NCBI RefSeq assembly: GCF_000023125.1
Contig: NC_013037.1
Location: forward strand, 3,658,001-3,722,000
Direction of reading: 5' to 3'
From: Dyadobacter fermentans DSM 18053
Lineage (GTDB): Bacteria; Bacteroidota; Bacteroidia; Cytophagales; Spirosomataceae
Length of the DNA stretch: 64,000 bases
Positions within the stretch are counted from its first letter, which is position 1. Every line of letters starts with the position of its first letter. The notes under the pieces were generated by a model. That model was not told the DNA's origin and searched no databases. It saw nothing but the letters and a program-made list of their open reading frames with translations. Position numbers and translations under genes: made by a program. Shown in pieces: positions 9,154 to 18,385 of this stretch.

Positions 9154-9267
9154 ATTTTTTTAAGCGAATCTTCACCGTCGGCATTTGGATTTGTTCGTCA
9201 GTGGCTAGCGATTTTGTCGCATTCTCACTATCATTGGGTAATCACACAAATATAATCATCAACACCT

Positions 9268-10434
9268 ATGGACACACGAGAAAAAGACCTGACTAATAAC
9301 CCATCCGACGAGATTTGTAACCTCATTAAAGAAACGGTCAGGGATTTCGCCGCGCTGCACATCAAACCGCACATCCGCACCTGGGACGACCAACAGCATT
9401 TTCCAAAGGAACTTTTCAGATCAATGGGCGAGCTCGGCCTCATGGGTATGCTCATTCCCGAAGCCCTCGGTGGCGCGGGCCTGGGCTACCGCGAGTACGT
9501 GACGGCGATCATCGAACTGGCGAAGGTTGATCCGTCGGTAGCATTGTCGATGGCGGCACATAATTCGCTTTGTACCAATCATATATACATGTTCGGCAAT
9601 GCCGCACAGCATCAAAAATACCTGCCGGGCCTCGCCTCGGGCACGCTCGTGGGCGCATGGGGGCTTACGGAACCGAATACGGGTTCCGATGCCGGCAATA
9701 TGCGCACGGTAGCCGTCCGGGATGGCGACGATTGGGTGATCAACGGCTCTAAAAACTTCATAACCAACGGCAAAAGCGCCGACGTGCTCGTGGTCATGAC
9801 CCGCACCGGCGAACCGGGCGACAAACACGGAGCCACCGCATTCGTGCTCGATGCCGACACGCCCGGGTTCAGCGCGGGACGGAAGGAAGACAAGCTCGGT
9901 ATGCGCGCTTCCGAAACCGTGGAACTACTGTTCCAGGACTGCCGCATTCCCGACAGCCAGCGCCTGGGCGAAATCGGCGACGGGTTTATCCAGTCGTTGA
10001 AAGTGCTCGATGGCGGCCGTATTTCGATTGCCGCGCTGGGCGTAGGTACTGCATTTGGCGCCTACGAGGCCGCATTGGCCTATTCCAAAGAGCGCAAGCA
10101 GTTCGGCAAGGCCATCTGCGATTTCCAGGCGATTGCATTCAAACTGGCCGACATGTACACCGATGCGCAAGCCTCTTCCCTGCTTACATTCCACGCTGCC
10201 TCATTGAAAGACGCCGGTGAAAAAGTGACGCTGGCAAGTTCGGTCGCGAAATACCATTCTTCCGAAACGGCGGTGCGTGTCGCCAACGATGCCGTGCAAA
10301 TCTTTGGAGGTTATGGTTTTGTAAAAGACTATCCCGCCGAAAAATTCTATCGCGACAGCAAGCTCTGCACTATCGGCGAAGGCACGAGCGAAATCCAGAA
10401 AATGGTGATTTCAAAAGAAATACTGAGGAATTAA
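9268..10434 (+). CDS. Acyl-CoA dehydrogenase
   Basis: 388 residues, a complete three-domain acyl-CoA dehydrogenase. It performs FAD-dependent alpha,beta-dehydrogenation of an acyl-CoA, passing electrons to ETF. Signature 1 (WGLTEPNTGSDAG) and signature 2 (QIFGGYGFVKDYPAEKFYRD) are present. The glutamate in IGEGTSEIQ is at the position of the catalytic base in short-chain/butyryl-type enzymes. SKNFITNG and KLGMRAS fit the same class. Chain-length preference cannot be read from the sequence; short-chain or branched substrates are likely. It is monocistronic. Confidence 0.93.
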   Translation: MDTREKDLTNNPSDEICNLIKETVRDFAALHIKPHIRTWDDQQHFPKELFRSMGELGLMGMLIPEALGGAGLGYREYVTAIIELAKVDPSVALSMAAHNSLCTNHIYMFGNAAQHQKYLPGLASGTLVGAWGLTEPNTGSDAGNMRTVAVRDGDDWVINGSKNFITNGKSADVLVVMTRTGEPGDKHGATAFVLDADTPGFSAGRKEDKLGMRASETVELLFQDCRIPDSQRLGEIGDGFIQSLKVLDGGRISIAALGVGTAFGAYEAALAYSKERKQFGKAICDFQAIAFKLADMYTDAQASSLLTFHAASLKDAGEKVTLASSVAKYHSSETAVRVANDAVQIFGGYGFVKDYPAEKFYRDSKLCTIGEGTSEIQKMVISKEILRN

Positions 10435-10455
10435 AGTCCCGGCACAAGCGCTACA

Positions 10456-10520
10456 ATGCTGTTTGCACTCGATCGAGACAGCATCTTCAACCGGGTGATA
10501 AACGACTTCCGCCGGTTGAA
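10456..10520. repeat. Two adjacent hairpin-forming inverted repeats in an intergenic region
   Basis: The first has arms ATGCTGT (10456-10462) and ACAGCAT (10478-10484), with the 10-bp palindrome CTCGATCGAG between them. The second has perfect 9-bp arms TTCAACCGG (10486-10494) and CCGGTTGAA (10512-10520). They are one base apart and lie between the acyl-CoA dehydrogenase and GH9 genes, both on the plus strand. No T-run follows, so a simple intrinsic terminator is not the obvious reading. Confidence 0.6.
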
Positions 10521-10594
10521 ATCTAACAGCGCAAAACCGTCAGCAGCGGCATGCATATCGCTCATGCTCCCATTCACAATTAATACAAAATGTG

Positions 10595-13309
10595 ATGGGA
10601 CGAATAATGATATTGCTGCTAATTGTTGAGGCTACCGACGCCAGCGGGCAGCCCGCTGGCTCGCTGCCAGGGAATCCGCAGGTTGCCTTGTCTGCCGTTT
10701 CCGAAAAAGTGCTGCTGCTGACGATCAGCGAGCGTTTCGACACGACAGGCTGCCACGATCCCAAACGGTATTCACTCCAATCGACAGCCGATCCCGGCTA
10801 TTACGCCGGCGCGCATCCCGCACGCATTGGAAGGCATAGCTTTGTGAAAAGCCTCACGGCATCGGGCACACCGCAAATCGCTTTTGAGTTATACCTGATT
10901 TTTGACAAACCATTAAAAAATGGCATCGCCTACCAACTCCTCACGGACGCCATTAAAGATACCGATGGCAATGCCGCCAGTGTTGACGAAACATTCACTT
11001 TCAACGACGCTGATATTGCTGGTAATGTCAAAGTCAATCAGGTGGGCTATCTTCCCGACAGCCCTAAATTGGGCAAGTTGGGACGGTTTCTGGGAGATGC
11101 CTGGTTTATGCCGATCGACTCCCTGGCTCCGCCGGAGTTCCAGCTCATCGGCTCCGACGGGAAGATTGCCTATGATGGAACCTGCCGGTATCTCAAATCC
11201 GATTCCGCATTCAGCGGCGAAAGTGTTTTTGAAATCGATTTTTCGGAATTCAAATCTCCCGGGCAATACCATCTCTTTGTGCCGGGCTATGGGCGATCGC
11301 CCACGTTCTTGATTTCACCGGAATGCTATGACGAGCTTTATTTCAACACCACGAGAGCATTGTTTTACCAGCGCTCCGGGAAAATAAGCGCCGGTCACGC
11401 AGGAGCGTGGGCCGGCGACGGCCTGCCCGCAACAAGTGCCGAAATCCATTCCTCACACCTTCAATCGCCATTGTATTCGGCATCTGACCATCCTCCGGGA
11501 ACTGCGCTTCCGATGACCGGCGGGTGGCTCGATGCCGGCGACTACGGACGCTATATGCCCACGGCGGCAAGCGCATTGTTCATCATGTTCACGGCATTTG
11601 AACTTTACCCCCAGAAATTCCCGGACGGCCATCTCAACATTCCTGAAAGCGGCAACGGCGTGCCCGACTGGATAGACGAAGTCCGATATGAAACGGACTG
11701 GCTCATGCAAATGCAGGCACCCGATGGCGGTGTTTACTTTCGCGTCACGCCCGCAACGTGGTCCCAGGGTCTACCGGCCGACGAGCACGGCACCCTGTAC
11801 ATTTCCGAAAAGACAACCCAATCCACGGCGCTATTCGCCGCCGCTATGGCAATGGCCGCCCGGAATTTCACCGGGTTCGATGCCGCTTACGCCGCCCTCT
11901 GCCTCGACAAGGCGCGCAAAGCATGGACATTTTTGGAAAATCACCCATCGCCAACGCCCGCCGTGAACGTCCCGGGCATAGCAGCAGGCCCCTACCCCGA
12001 TCCGATCGACGCCGACAACCGGGCGTGGGCGGCCGCGGAGTTGTACAAAACCACCGGAGAGGCGCAATACAATGCCGCTTTCAATGAATGGTATGGAAAA
12101 ATCCCGCATCAGTTTCACGCCACGATGAGCTGGCAGCAGCACACTTTCAAGGCAGCATGGGCTTATACCACTACCACTTTCGCGGTCAACAATGCGTGGG
12201 TCGACGAGTTCAAAAGCAAGCTGAATAGCGAAGTTCTGGTCAATTATTACAACCGGACGATGAAGATCCACGCTTATCATGGCGCGTATCATCATTTTAA
12301 AGGGTACGTCGGCTACGGGACATTCGGTATGGCCCAGAGCTACGCTTTCGATTACATCCTGTTTGCATTGCTGCTTCAAAAACCCGAATTGCTTGACTAC
12401 GCGAAGGTCCAGCTCGACATTCCGCTGGGGAATAATCCATTGTCACAAACCTTTATCACGGGTGCTGGCGCCTCGCCGCCACGCCTGCCGCTGCATTGGT
12501 CCACGGTACCGGGCACGTTTGCCGAGCCCGTTCCCGGCGTACCGGTTTTCGGGCCAGCGGCTTCGCTGCTCATGAACCGGCCGTCGAGCTACGTCATCCA
12601 GGATTCGCTGAACCGCTATCCTTACGGCTACCGCAAGGAAGATCCCTACCCGGTCCTCCGGCGGTATACCGATGCGAGGCAGGCGGTGGAAATGTCTGAA
12701 TTCACGATTCAGGAAATCAGCGTGACTGCGGCTGTATTTGCTTTTTTCAGCAGTATTATCACAAAACCGTTGCCTGTGCGGCTCCAACGGTTTGATGCAC
12801 AACATACCAATTGTAAAGTAATGCTGCGCTGGGTTACTTCAATGGAGCACAATGCCAGCTATTTCTCGGTGGAGCGCAGTGTGGACGGGAAAACGTTCAC
12901 AGCAATCGGGCGGATTGAAGCAAATGGCTATTCAGGAAGTGCCAGGACGTATGAATTTGAAGACATTACGCCGAAAAGTACCAACTACTACCGTCTGCGG
13001 ATGGTCGATGCCGACGGCTCTTCCGCCACCTCTGCGATACGGCACGTCCGGGTGCCATGCAAAACGGTGGAATGGTCGGTGGCACCGGCGGGCCGGGGCC
13101 ATTTTCGGATCGTTTTTGAAGAAACGCCGTCGCTCCCGGCGACGAGCTTCGTCATCCGTATCTATAACCGGCAGGGAACCAGGGTGATCAGTCATGTGCG
13201 CAGTAGCCTCGGTTTCGATGCATCAATGCTGCCTGCGGGCGTGTACATCGTGCGCCTCAGCGCGGCCGGCGGCGAGGATTTCGGGAGCCGCAAAATCGTG
13301 ATTCGGTGA
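10595..13309 (+). CDS. Secreted GH9 cellulase with T9SS sorting domain
   Basis: 904 residues from the ATG at 10595 (a GTG two codons earlier in frame is also possible). Order: short signal peptide; Ig-like CelD_N type domain to about 220 (VKVNQVGYLP is typical of its end); GH9 (alpha/alpha)6 barrel to about 720; a small beta domain; and a C-terminal beta-strand domain ending in PAGVYIVRL and RKIVIR, the pattern of type IX secretion sorting signals. In GH9 the base/nucleophile aspartates come from GGWLDAGDYGRY (Asp313, Asp316 here), and the acid is expected to be Glu707 in IQEISV. It probably acts on beta-1,4-glucans outside the cell. The exact substrate is unknown. Confidence 0.9.
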   Translation: MGRIMILLLIVEATDASGQPAGSLPGNPQVALSAVSEKVLLLTISERFDTTGCHDPKRYSLQSTADPGYYAGAHPARIGRHSFVKSLTASGTPQIAFELYLIFDKPLKNGIAYQLLTDAIKDTDGNAASVDETFTFNDADIAGNVKVNQVGYLPDSPKLGKLGRFLGDAWFMPIDSLAPPEFQLIGSDGKIAYDGTCRYLKSDSAFSGESVFEIDFSEFKSPGQYHLFVPGYGRSPTFLISPECYDELYFNTTRALFYQRSGKISAGHAGAWAGDGLPATSAEIHSSHLQSPLYSASDHPPGTALPMTGGWLDAGDYGRYMPTAASALFIMFTAFELYPQKFPDGHLNIPESGNGVPDWIDEVRYETDWLMQMQAPDGGVYFRVTPATWSQGLPADEHGTLYISEKTTQSTALFAAAMAMAARNFTGFDAAYAALCLDKARKAWTFLENHPSPTPAVNVPGIAAGPYPDPIDADNRAWAAAELYKTTGEAQYNAAFNEWYGKIPHQFHATMSWQQHTFKAAWAYTTTTFAVNNAWVDEFKSKLNSEVLVNYYNRTMKIHAYHGAYHHFKGYVGYGTFGMAQSYAFDYILFALLLQKPELLDYAKVQLDIPLGNNPLSQTFITGAGASPPRLPLHWSTVPGTFAEPVPGVPVFGPAASLLMNRPSSYVIQDSLNRYPYGYRKEDPYPVLRRYTDARQAVEMSEFTIQEISVTAAVFAFFSSIITKPLPVRLQRFDAQHTNCKVMLRWVTSMEHNASYFSVERSVDGKTFTAIGRIEANGYSGSARTYEFEDITPKSTNYYRLRMVDADGSSATSAIRHVRVPCKTVEWSVAPAGRGHFRIVFEETPSLPATSFVIRIYNRQGTRVISHVRSSLGFDASMLPAGVYIVRLSAAGGEDFGSRKIVIR

Positions 13310-13430
13310 TCTGCCAACCACTTATCCGGGACTTCGACCGATGAGCACTGTAACCTTACACTAATACGAGACAGGTAGGAATGCAGGCCACTTCGTGTTA
13401 TTTTCGCCATAGACCTTAAAACGACTTGTT

Positions 13431-14342
13431 ATGACCCCTTTCATTGTTCTGCTCGTACTGGTGGTACTCACCATTCTGATGACCGTGAAGGTCGTCCCAC
13501 AGCAAAGTGCTTATATTCTGGAACGTCTGGGAAAATTTTACGCCGTGCTTCAACCGGGCGTCAATTTCATCATTCCCTTCTTCGACCGGATTGCTTATAA
13601 GTACACCCTTAAAGAAGCCGCTGTGGACATCCCCGAGCAGATCTGTATCACCCGCGACAATGTGCAGGTGCGCATGGACGGGGTCATTTTTATACAAGTA
13701 ATAGACCCCAGAAAAGCGGCCTACGGCATTTCGGACTACACTTTTGCGGTGATACAATTAGCACAAACCACCATGCGCAGCGAGATTGGGAAACTGGATC
13801 TGGATAAAACTTTCGAAGAACGTATGACTATTAACCGTGCCGTGGTGGAATCGATCGACGAGGCGGCTACGGGCTGGGGCGTGAAAGTGCTTCGCTACGA
13901 AATCAAGAACATTACGCCGCCGCAAAGCGTGTTGAACGCAATGGAGAAACAAATGCAGGCCGAGCGTGAACGCCGCGCCGTGATCCTGCAATCGGATGGT
14001 GAAAAGCAGGCGGCCATTAATGTGGCCGAGGGACAGAAACAGAAAGTCGTGCTCGAATCGGAGGGTATCCGGCTGCGGCAGATCAACGAGGCGGAAGGGG
14101 AAGCCGCTGCATTGAAATCGGTGGCCGAGGCCACGGCAGAAAGTATCCGGCTTGTGGCGCAGGCCATTCGTGAAGACGGCGGTTCGGAAGCCGTGCAGCT
14201 GAAAGTGGCCGAAAATTATGTGGAGCAGTTTGGAAAACTCGCCAAAGCCGGCAACACGCTCATTCTCCCCGCCAACCTGGCCGATATGGGCTCCCTGATC
14301 GCGACCGCATTAACCGTCATCAAATCTGAACCGAAGAAATAG
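13431..14342 (+). CDS. SPFH/band 7 (stomatin-like, paraslipin) protein
   Basis: 303 residues. An N-terminal membrane helix (about 2-20) is followed by the band-7 domain (VPQQSAYILERLGKF, PGVNFIIPF, RDNVQVRMDGVI, YTFAVIQLAQTTMRSEIG) and an alanine/glutamate-rich coiled-coil from about 170 to 250. These proteins form membrane-bound ring assemblies, often paired with an NfeD protein, as here: the NfeD gene begins one base after this stop. The ERRAVILQSDGEKQAAIN stretch matches the QmcA/paraslipin subgroup. The cellular role is probably membrane-domain organisation or control of proteases. Confidence 0.94.
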   Translation: MTPFIVLLVLVVLTILMTVKVVPQQSAYILERLGKFYAVLQPGVNFIIPFFDRIAYKYTLKEAAVDIPEQICITRDNVQVRMDGVIFIQVIDPRKAAYGISDYTFAVIQLAQTTMRSEIGKLDLDKTFEERMTINRAVVESIDEAATGWGVKVLRYEIKNITPPQSVLNAMEKQMQAERERRAVILQSDGEKQAAINVAEGQKQKVVLESEGIRLRQINEAEGEAAALKSVAEATAESIRLVAQAIREDGGSEAVQLKVAENYVEQFGKLAKAGNTLILPANLADMGSLIATALTVIKSEPKK

Positions 14343-14343
14343 C

Positions 14344-14778
14344 ATGGATTTGACCTTACCACAGATTTGGCTCATTGTAGGACTGGTAATGCTCCTCGCA
14401 GAACTGGTCAGCGTCCTGCTCGTGTTCGTGTTTTTCGCGATAGGCGCCTTGCTCACTTCTCTGCTTACTTCAATCGGCCTGCTCCCCACTACCGAAAGCC
14501 AGATACTGGCCTTTTCGGCCATTTCGCTCGTGTCGCTGCTGGTGCTCCGGAAACACGCCCGCAAGCTCCTCGAACGCCGCTCCACGGCAGAATACAGCGA
14601 ATTCACCGGTGAAACCGCCATGGTAATCCGCGATATTCCCGGCAACGGCGAAGGCCGCATTTACTATCGCGGTGCCGAATGGAAAGCCGTTTCTGAAAAT
14701 CATGAAAACATTTCGGCCGGCAGTAAAGTGGTAATCAAGAAAACAGAAGGCATTATTCTGATCGTGGAAGAATCCTGA
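14344..14778 (+). CDS. NfeD family membrane protein
   Basis: 144 residues. The first 75 residues carry about three hydrophobic helices. The C-terminal 65 residues form the OB-fold NfeD domain (TGETAMVIRD, GRIYYRGAEWKAVS, AGSKVVIKK). It is the short NfeD1b type, which lacks the ClpP-like protease domain. It is in an operon with the SPFH protein with a one-base gap, the classic stomatin/NfeD pair. The strong hairpin at 14796-14838 ends the transcript. Confidence 0.93.
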   Translation: MDLTLPQIWLIVGLVMLLAELVSVLLVFVFFAIGALLTSLLTSIGLLPTTESQILAFSAISLVSLLVLRKHARKLLERRSTAEYSEFTGETAMVIRDIPGNGEGRIYYRGAEWKAVSENHENISAGSKVVIKKTEGIILIVEES

Positions 14779-14795
14779 CCTGATACATTGCAAAC

Positions 14796-14838
14796 AAAAA
14801 GCCGTGGACACGAAACGATTCGTATCCACGGCTTTTTT
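14796..14838. terminator. Bidirectional intrinsic terminator between NfeD and PafA-like genes
   Basis: Arms GCCGTGGA and TCCACGGC, extended by ACGAA/TTCGT around one mismatch, close on a 4-base loop (14801-14832). A-run before and T-run after make it functional on both strands. It serves the NfeD gene (+) and the convergent phosphatase gene (-). Confidence 0.9.
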
Positions 14839-14852
14839 ATTTCAACACACAA

Positions 14853-16511
14853 TTACTTTTTCAGTGCTTCCTCTACCGGCAGTCCGATATTCCCGCTGCC
14901 CGGGAGGATATGCAGCAATGCAGCAATGGTGGGCGCAATGTCGCTCACCGATGTCCGCTTCACGGTTTCCCCTTTGTTGATACCCCACCCGAACATCACG
15001 AACGGCACCTGCGTATCGTAGTTGTAGGGCGTGCCGTGCGAGGTTCCGGTGGAAGTACCGTAAAACCAGCCCGGCTGCGAAATGACCTGCAAGTCGCCGC
15101 TACGTTTTGCATTCACATTGTTTTTGTAAAGTTCCAGCTGGTAGGTATTCAATGGCGCCTTGCCCATGTCGTGCAGATCGATTACGTCGGCAATACCCGG
15201 CACAGCCAATGCAGCGTCGCGCACCACGGCGTGAACGGCCGCTATGGTAATGTTTTTCTTCCTCAAAAGGCTGTGGTCGAAATACAGCTGGTTGTTGTCG
15301 GTAGCGACCACATATTTGTCTTTGCCAAATGCTTCGTTCAATGCCTCCGTAACGGCGCCGGTGAGCAGTTTACGATCTACCAGTCCGGCCGGCAGCTTGT
15401 GCTCCTGCGCGAAACCCGGCACATCCACTACCCCGTGATCGGCGGTGAGGAAAACGGTGTATTGGCCTTTTCCAACCCAGCCGTCCAGGAAGTTGAACAA
15501 GTCGGCAAACTCGCGGTCCAGGCGCAGGAAGTCGTCTTGCTGCTCAATGGAATTGGGTCCTGCGCGGTGCCCGATCTTGTCTGTCGACGAGAAACTGATC
15601 GCCAGAAAATCGGTATCCTTGCCTTTGCCCAGCTGCTCGCCCTTGATCGCCTCGATCGCCATTTCTTTGGTGATCGTATTGCCCCAGGGCGTGTCGGTCA
15701 CAATGCCGAAAGCATCACCCGACATTCCCATCAATTCGTACGGAAACACGGGTCTTTTGGCTCCCGGCAATTTACCCTCCCAGGCTACGTCGTCGGGCGA
15801 GCTCTGGGTGTAAGCCTCTGCCGGCAGCAACAATTCCCAGCCTTTTTTCAAATATTCCGCGGGCATTTTCTTCGCGTTGTAATCCTTGGCCCATTGCGGC
15901 AGGTCGTCCATGTAATAGGTGCTTGTCACCCAGTTTCCGGTTTTCGAATCAAACCAGTAGGCCGCATTCGCAGCGTGACCAGCAGGCAGGATGGAGCCGC
16001 GGTCTTTAATGGCTACGCCGATCGTTTTCGAACGGAAGTTAGTTGCAATGCGCAATTGATCGGTGATGGTGCTTACCAGCAGGTTTCTGGGCGACATTTT
16101 GCCTACCGTCACATTGTTGCTGCCCACAGTTTTCACGGTGCTGTCTTCCACGCAATACACATCCTGTTTCGCAATGGGGTCATACCATTCGTTACCCACA
16201 ATCCCGTTGATCGCCGGAATAGAGCCCGTGTACGCTGACGCGTGCCCCGCGGCAGTGACGGTCAATGCATAGCTGTAATGATTATTGCGGCAGTTGAAAC
16301 CTTCGTTCATCATCCGCTTGAAACCTCCCTCGGTGTACTGATCGTAGTAGCGATACAGGTAATCGTACCGCATCTGGTCTACAACAATTCCGACAACGAG
16401 TTTGGGGCGGGCCAGGGCTGATGCCTTTGCGGGGGTAGCTTTCTTGGGAGTTTGCGCAAAAACGGACGTGGTCGCCATGGCCGCTAATACCCAGCAAGAT
16501 AATTTTCTCAC
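14853..16511 (-). CDS. PafA-like alkaline phosphatase, copy 1
   Basis: 552 residues from the GTG at 16511. This start is preferred because it gives the signal peptide MRKLSCWVLAA...FAQ; the frame's TTG at 16535 lies in the T-run of the terminator of the preceding gene. It is an alkaline-phosphatase superfamily monoesterase of the PafA type, releasing phosphate from organic esters in the periplasm. Motifs: VDQMRYDYL (Asp45, metal), TVTAAGHA (Thr86, expected nucleophile), GIVGNEWYD (substrate Asn), DKIGHRAGPN, TADHGVVDVP and SHGTPYNYD (metal ligands). It is a close paralogue of the next gene upstream. Confidence 0.9.
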   Translation of the reverse strand: MRKLSCWVLAAMATTSVFAQTPKKATPAKASALARPKLVVGIVVDQMRYDYLYRYYDQYTEGGFKRMMNEGFNCRNNHYSYALTVTAAGHASAYTGSIPAINGIVGNEWYDPIAKQDVYCVEDSTVKTVGSNNVTVGKMSPRNLLVSTITDQLRIATNFRSKTIGVAIKDRGSILPAGHAANAAYWFDSKTGNWVTSTYYMDDLPQWAKDYNAKKMPAEYLKKGWELLLPAEAYTQSSPDDVAWEGKLPGAKRPVFPYELMGMSGDAFGIVTDTPWGNTITKEMAIEAIKGEQLGKGKDTDFLAISFSSTDKIGHRAGPNSIEQQDDFLRLDREFADLFNFLDGWVGKGQYTVFLTADHGVVDVPGFAQEHKLPAGLVDRKLLTGAVTEALNEAFGKDKYVVATDNNQLYFDHSLLRKKNITIAAVHAVVRDAALAVPGIADVIDLHDMGKAPLNTYQLELYKNNVNAKRSGDLQVISQPGWFYGTSTGTSHGTPYNYDTQVPFVMFGWGINKGETVKRTSVSDIAPTIAALLHILPGSGNIGLPVEEALKK

Positions 16512-16533
16512 AATTAAGGGATTTAGGTAAAAC

Positions 16534-16562
16534 AAAAAATTGCGGAGCCCGAGAGCCCCGCA
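16534..16562 (-). terminator. Terminator between the two phosphatase paralogues
   Basis: On the minus strand a 22-base hairpin (TGCGGGGCT ... GGCTCCGCA with G-U pairs, 16541-16562) is followed by A and six T. It would end transcripts of the upstream paralogue. Its T-run overlaps the TTG that would be the most distal start of the downstream gene. Confidence 0.75.
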
Positions 16563-16581
16563 GCCAATATTTCTTTTCAGA

Positions 16582-18255
16582 TTATTTTTTCAATGCTTCT
16601 TCCACCGGATTACCAACGTTCCCGCTAGGCGGCAGAATGTGCAATAGCGCCGAAATCGTAGGCGCAATGTCGGCGATCGTCGTCCGGCGAAGCGTTTCGC
16701 CCTTATTAATGCCCCATCCGTACAGCAGGAACGGCACGTGGGTGTCGTAGTTGTACGGCGTGCCGTGGTCGGTGCCGGTGCTCATGGACGATGCAAACCA
16801 GCCCGGTTGCAGCAAAACCTGCAAATCGCCGCTTCGTTTCGCGTTGATGTTGTTTTTAAACAGTTCCAATTGATAGGTATTCAGCGGCGCCTTGCCCATA
16901 TCACGCAGGTTGATCACATCCGCAACGCCGTCCACAGCCAGCAGGGCGTCGCGCAGCGTCTGGTACACATCCGCCACGGTGATTTTCTTTTCTTTCAGCG
17001 TTGTCTTGTTGAGATAAAGCTGGTAGTTCTCGAATGCGGTCACATACTCGGCTTCTCCGTAAGTATCGTTCAAAGCCTTGACGATCGTGCGCGTGAGTGT
17101 GGTGGCGCCCATTAAGCCCGCGGGCAACTTATGCTCCTGCCAGAACGCAGGCACGTCCATCGCTCCATGGTCGGCCGTGAGGAACACAGTATAATTTCCA
17201 TTTCCGACCCAGCTATCGAGGAATTTGAAGAACTCGGCAAATTCCATGTCCAGCCTCAGGTAATCGTCTTCCTGCTCCACGGAATTAGGCCCGAACATGT
17301 GCCCGATGCGGTCCGGCGACGAGAAACTAACAGCCAGAAAATCCGTTTCCGCTCCCTTGCCCAGGTTTTCGCCTTTAATAGCCGCAATGGCCATTTCTTT
17401 GGTGATGGTGTTGCCCCACGGCGAAGTGGTGAGCGGGCCGTAAGCGTCGCCTGCATTGCCCGTGAGGTCGTGCGGGAATACGGGTTTCGCCGCAGTTGAT
17501 AGCTTACCTTCCCAGGCCACGTCATCGGGCGAGCTTTGGGTATATTGGTCCATCGGCAACAGCGCATTCCAGCCTTTGGTCATGTATTCCGCCGGTTTTT
17601 TGCTGCTGTTATAGTCGGTCACCCATTGCGGCAATGAATTCATATAATAGGTGCTCGTCACAAAGTTTCCGGTTTTGGAATCGAACCAGTAAGCGCCAGA
17701 TGCCGCGTGGCCCGCCGGCAGGATCGAGGCGCGGTCTTTGATCGCGACGCCGATCGTTTTCGAACGGAAGTTCGTCGCAATGCGGAGCTGATCGGTCACG
17801 GTGGTTACGAGCAGGTTTTTCGGCGACATTTTGCCCACTGTTACGTTGCTGCTCCCGACTGTCGCCACGGTGTTATCGTCCGTGCAATACACGTTTTTAG
17901 CCTGCGCCATGTCGTACCAGTCATTACCCACAATGCCGTTAATCGCCGGCATCGAGCCTGTGTAAACCGCCGAATGGCCTGCGGCTGTCACCGTTAATGC
18001 ATAGTGATAATGGTTATTCCGGCAGTTGAAGCCGTCATTGATAAGCCTTTTCAAGCCGCCTTCCTTGTATTTGTCGTAATACCGGTACAGGTAATCGTAT
18101 CGCATCTGATCTACGACCATCCCGACTACCAGTTTAGGCCTGGCCAGCCGGTTAGCGGCAGGGGTAGTTTTGGATTTGGTTTGACCCAAAACCGAATGAC
18201 TGAGGACAAGCCCTGCGAACAAAATCCTGAGGAGTGGATGGTAGATCAATTTCAT
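16582..18255 (-). CDS. PafA-like alkaline phosphatase, copy 2
   Basis: 557 residues with an N-terminal signal peptide (ILFAGLVLSHSVLGQ). The layout is the same as copy 1: MVVDQMRYDYL, the Thr90 nucleophile in LTVTAAGH, GIVGNDWYD, DRIGHMFGPN, TADHGAMDVP and DHGTPYNYD. The two proteins align without large gaps through most of their length, which shows a tandem duplication. Differences cluster in the N-terminal linker and in surface loops (DKYKEGG against DQYTEGG, FWQEHKLPAG against FAQEHKLPAG). A terminator separates the copies, so they can be expressed independently. Both keep the expected active-site residues. Confidence 0.92.
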   Translation of the reverse strand: MKLIYHPLLRILFAGLVLSHSVLGQTKSKTTPAANRLARPKLVVGMVVDQMRYDYLYRYYDKYKEGGLKRLINDGFNCRNNHYHYALTVTAAGHSAVYTGSMPAINGIVGNDWYDMAQAKNVYCTDDNTVATVGSSNVTVGKMSPKNLLVTTVTDQLRIATNFRSKTIGVAIKDRASILPAGHAASGAYWFDSKTGNFVTSTYYMNSLPQWVTDYNSSKKPAEYMTKGWNALLPMDQYTQSSPDDVAWEGKLSTAAKPVFPHDLTGNAGDAYGPLTTSPWGNTITKEMAIAAIKGENLGKGAETDFLAVSFSSPDRIGHMFGPNSVEQEDDYLRLDMEFAEFFKFLDSWVGNGNYTVFLTADHGAMDVPAFWQEHKLPAGLMGATTLTRTIVKALNDTYGEAEYVTAFENYQLYLNKTTLKEKKITVADVYQTLRDALLAVDGVADVINLRDMGKAPLNTYQLELFKNNINAKRSGDLQVLLQPGWFASSMSTGTDHGTPYNYDTHVPFLLYGWGINKGETLRRTTIADIAPTISALLHILPPSGNVGNPVEEALKK

Positions 18256-18328
18256 TTTGAAGCCAGTGGCAGCGGTAAAGTTCCGTGTAAAATACTCGGC
18301 AAAGATAAAGATGTACTACCGTTAAAAG

Positions 18329-18364
18329 CAGGAAACCGGCGTGGTTTTCACGTCCGGTTTCCTG
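18329..18364 (-). terminator. Hairpin terminator after the M16 peptidase gene
   Basis: Perfect 11-bp arms CAGGAAACCGG and CCGGTTTCCTG enclose a loop that itself has GTG/CAC pairing. On the minus strand the hairpin is followed by CTTTTAA, a weak T-run. It lies between the M16 gene and the downstream phosphatase copy 2. Confidence 0.75.
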
Positions 18365-18385
18365 AATCTTAATCTAATTTTAATC

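Noticed and set aside
14910..16238. Long plus-strand open frame (442 codons) opposite the first phosphatase gene
   Set aside because: It is a mirror of a well-conserved coding sequence on the other strand; its translation is His/Arg/Val-rich with no domain.
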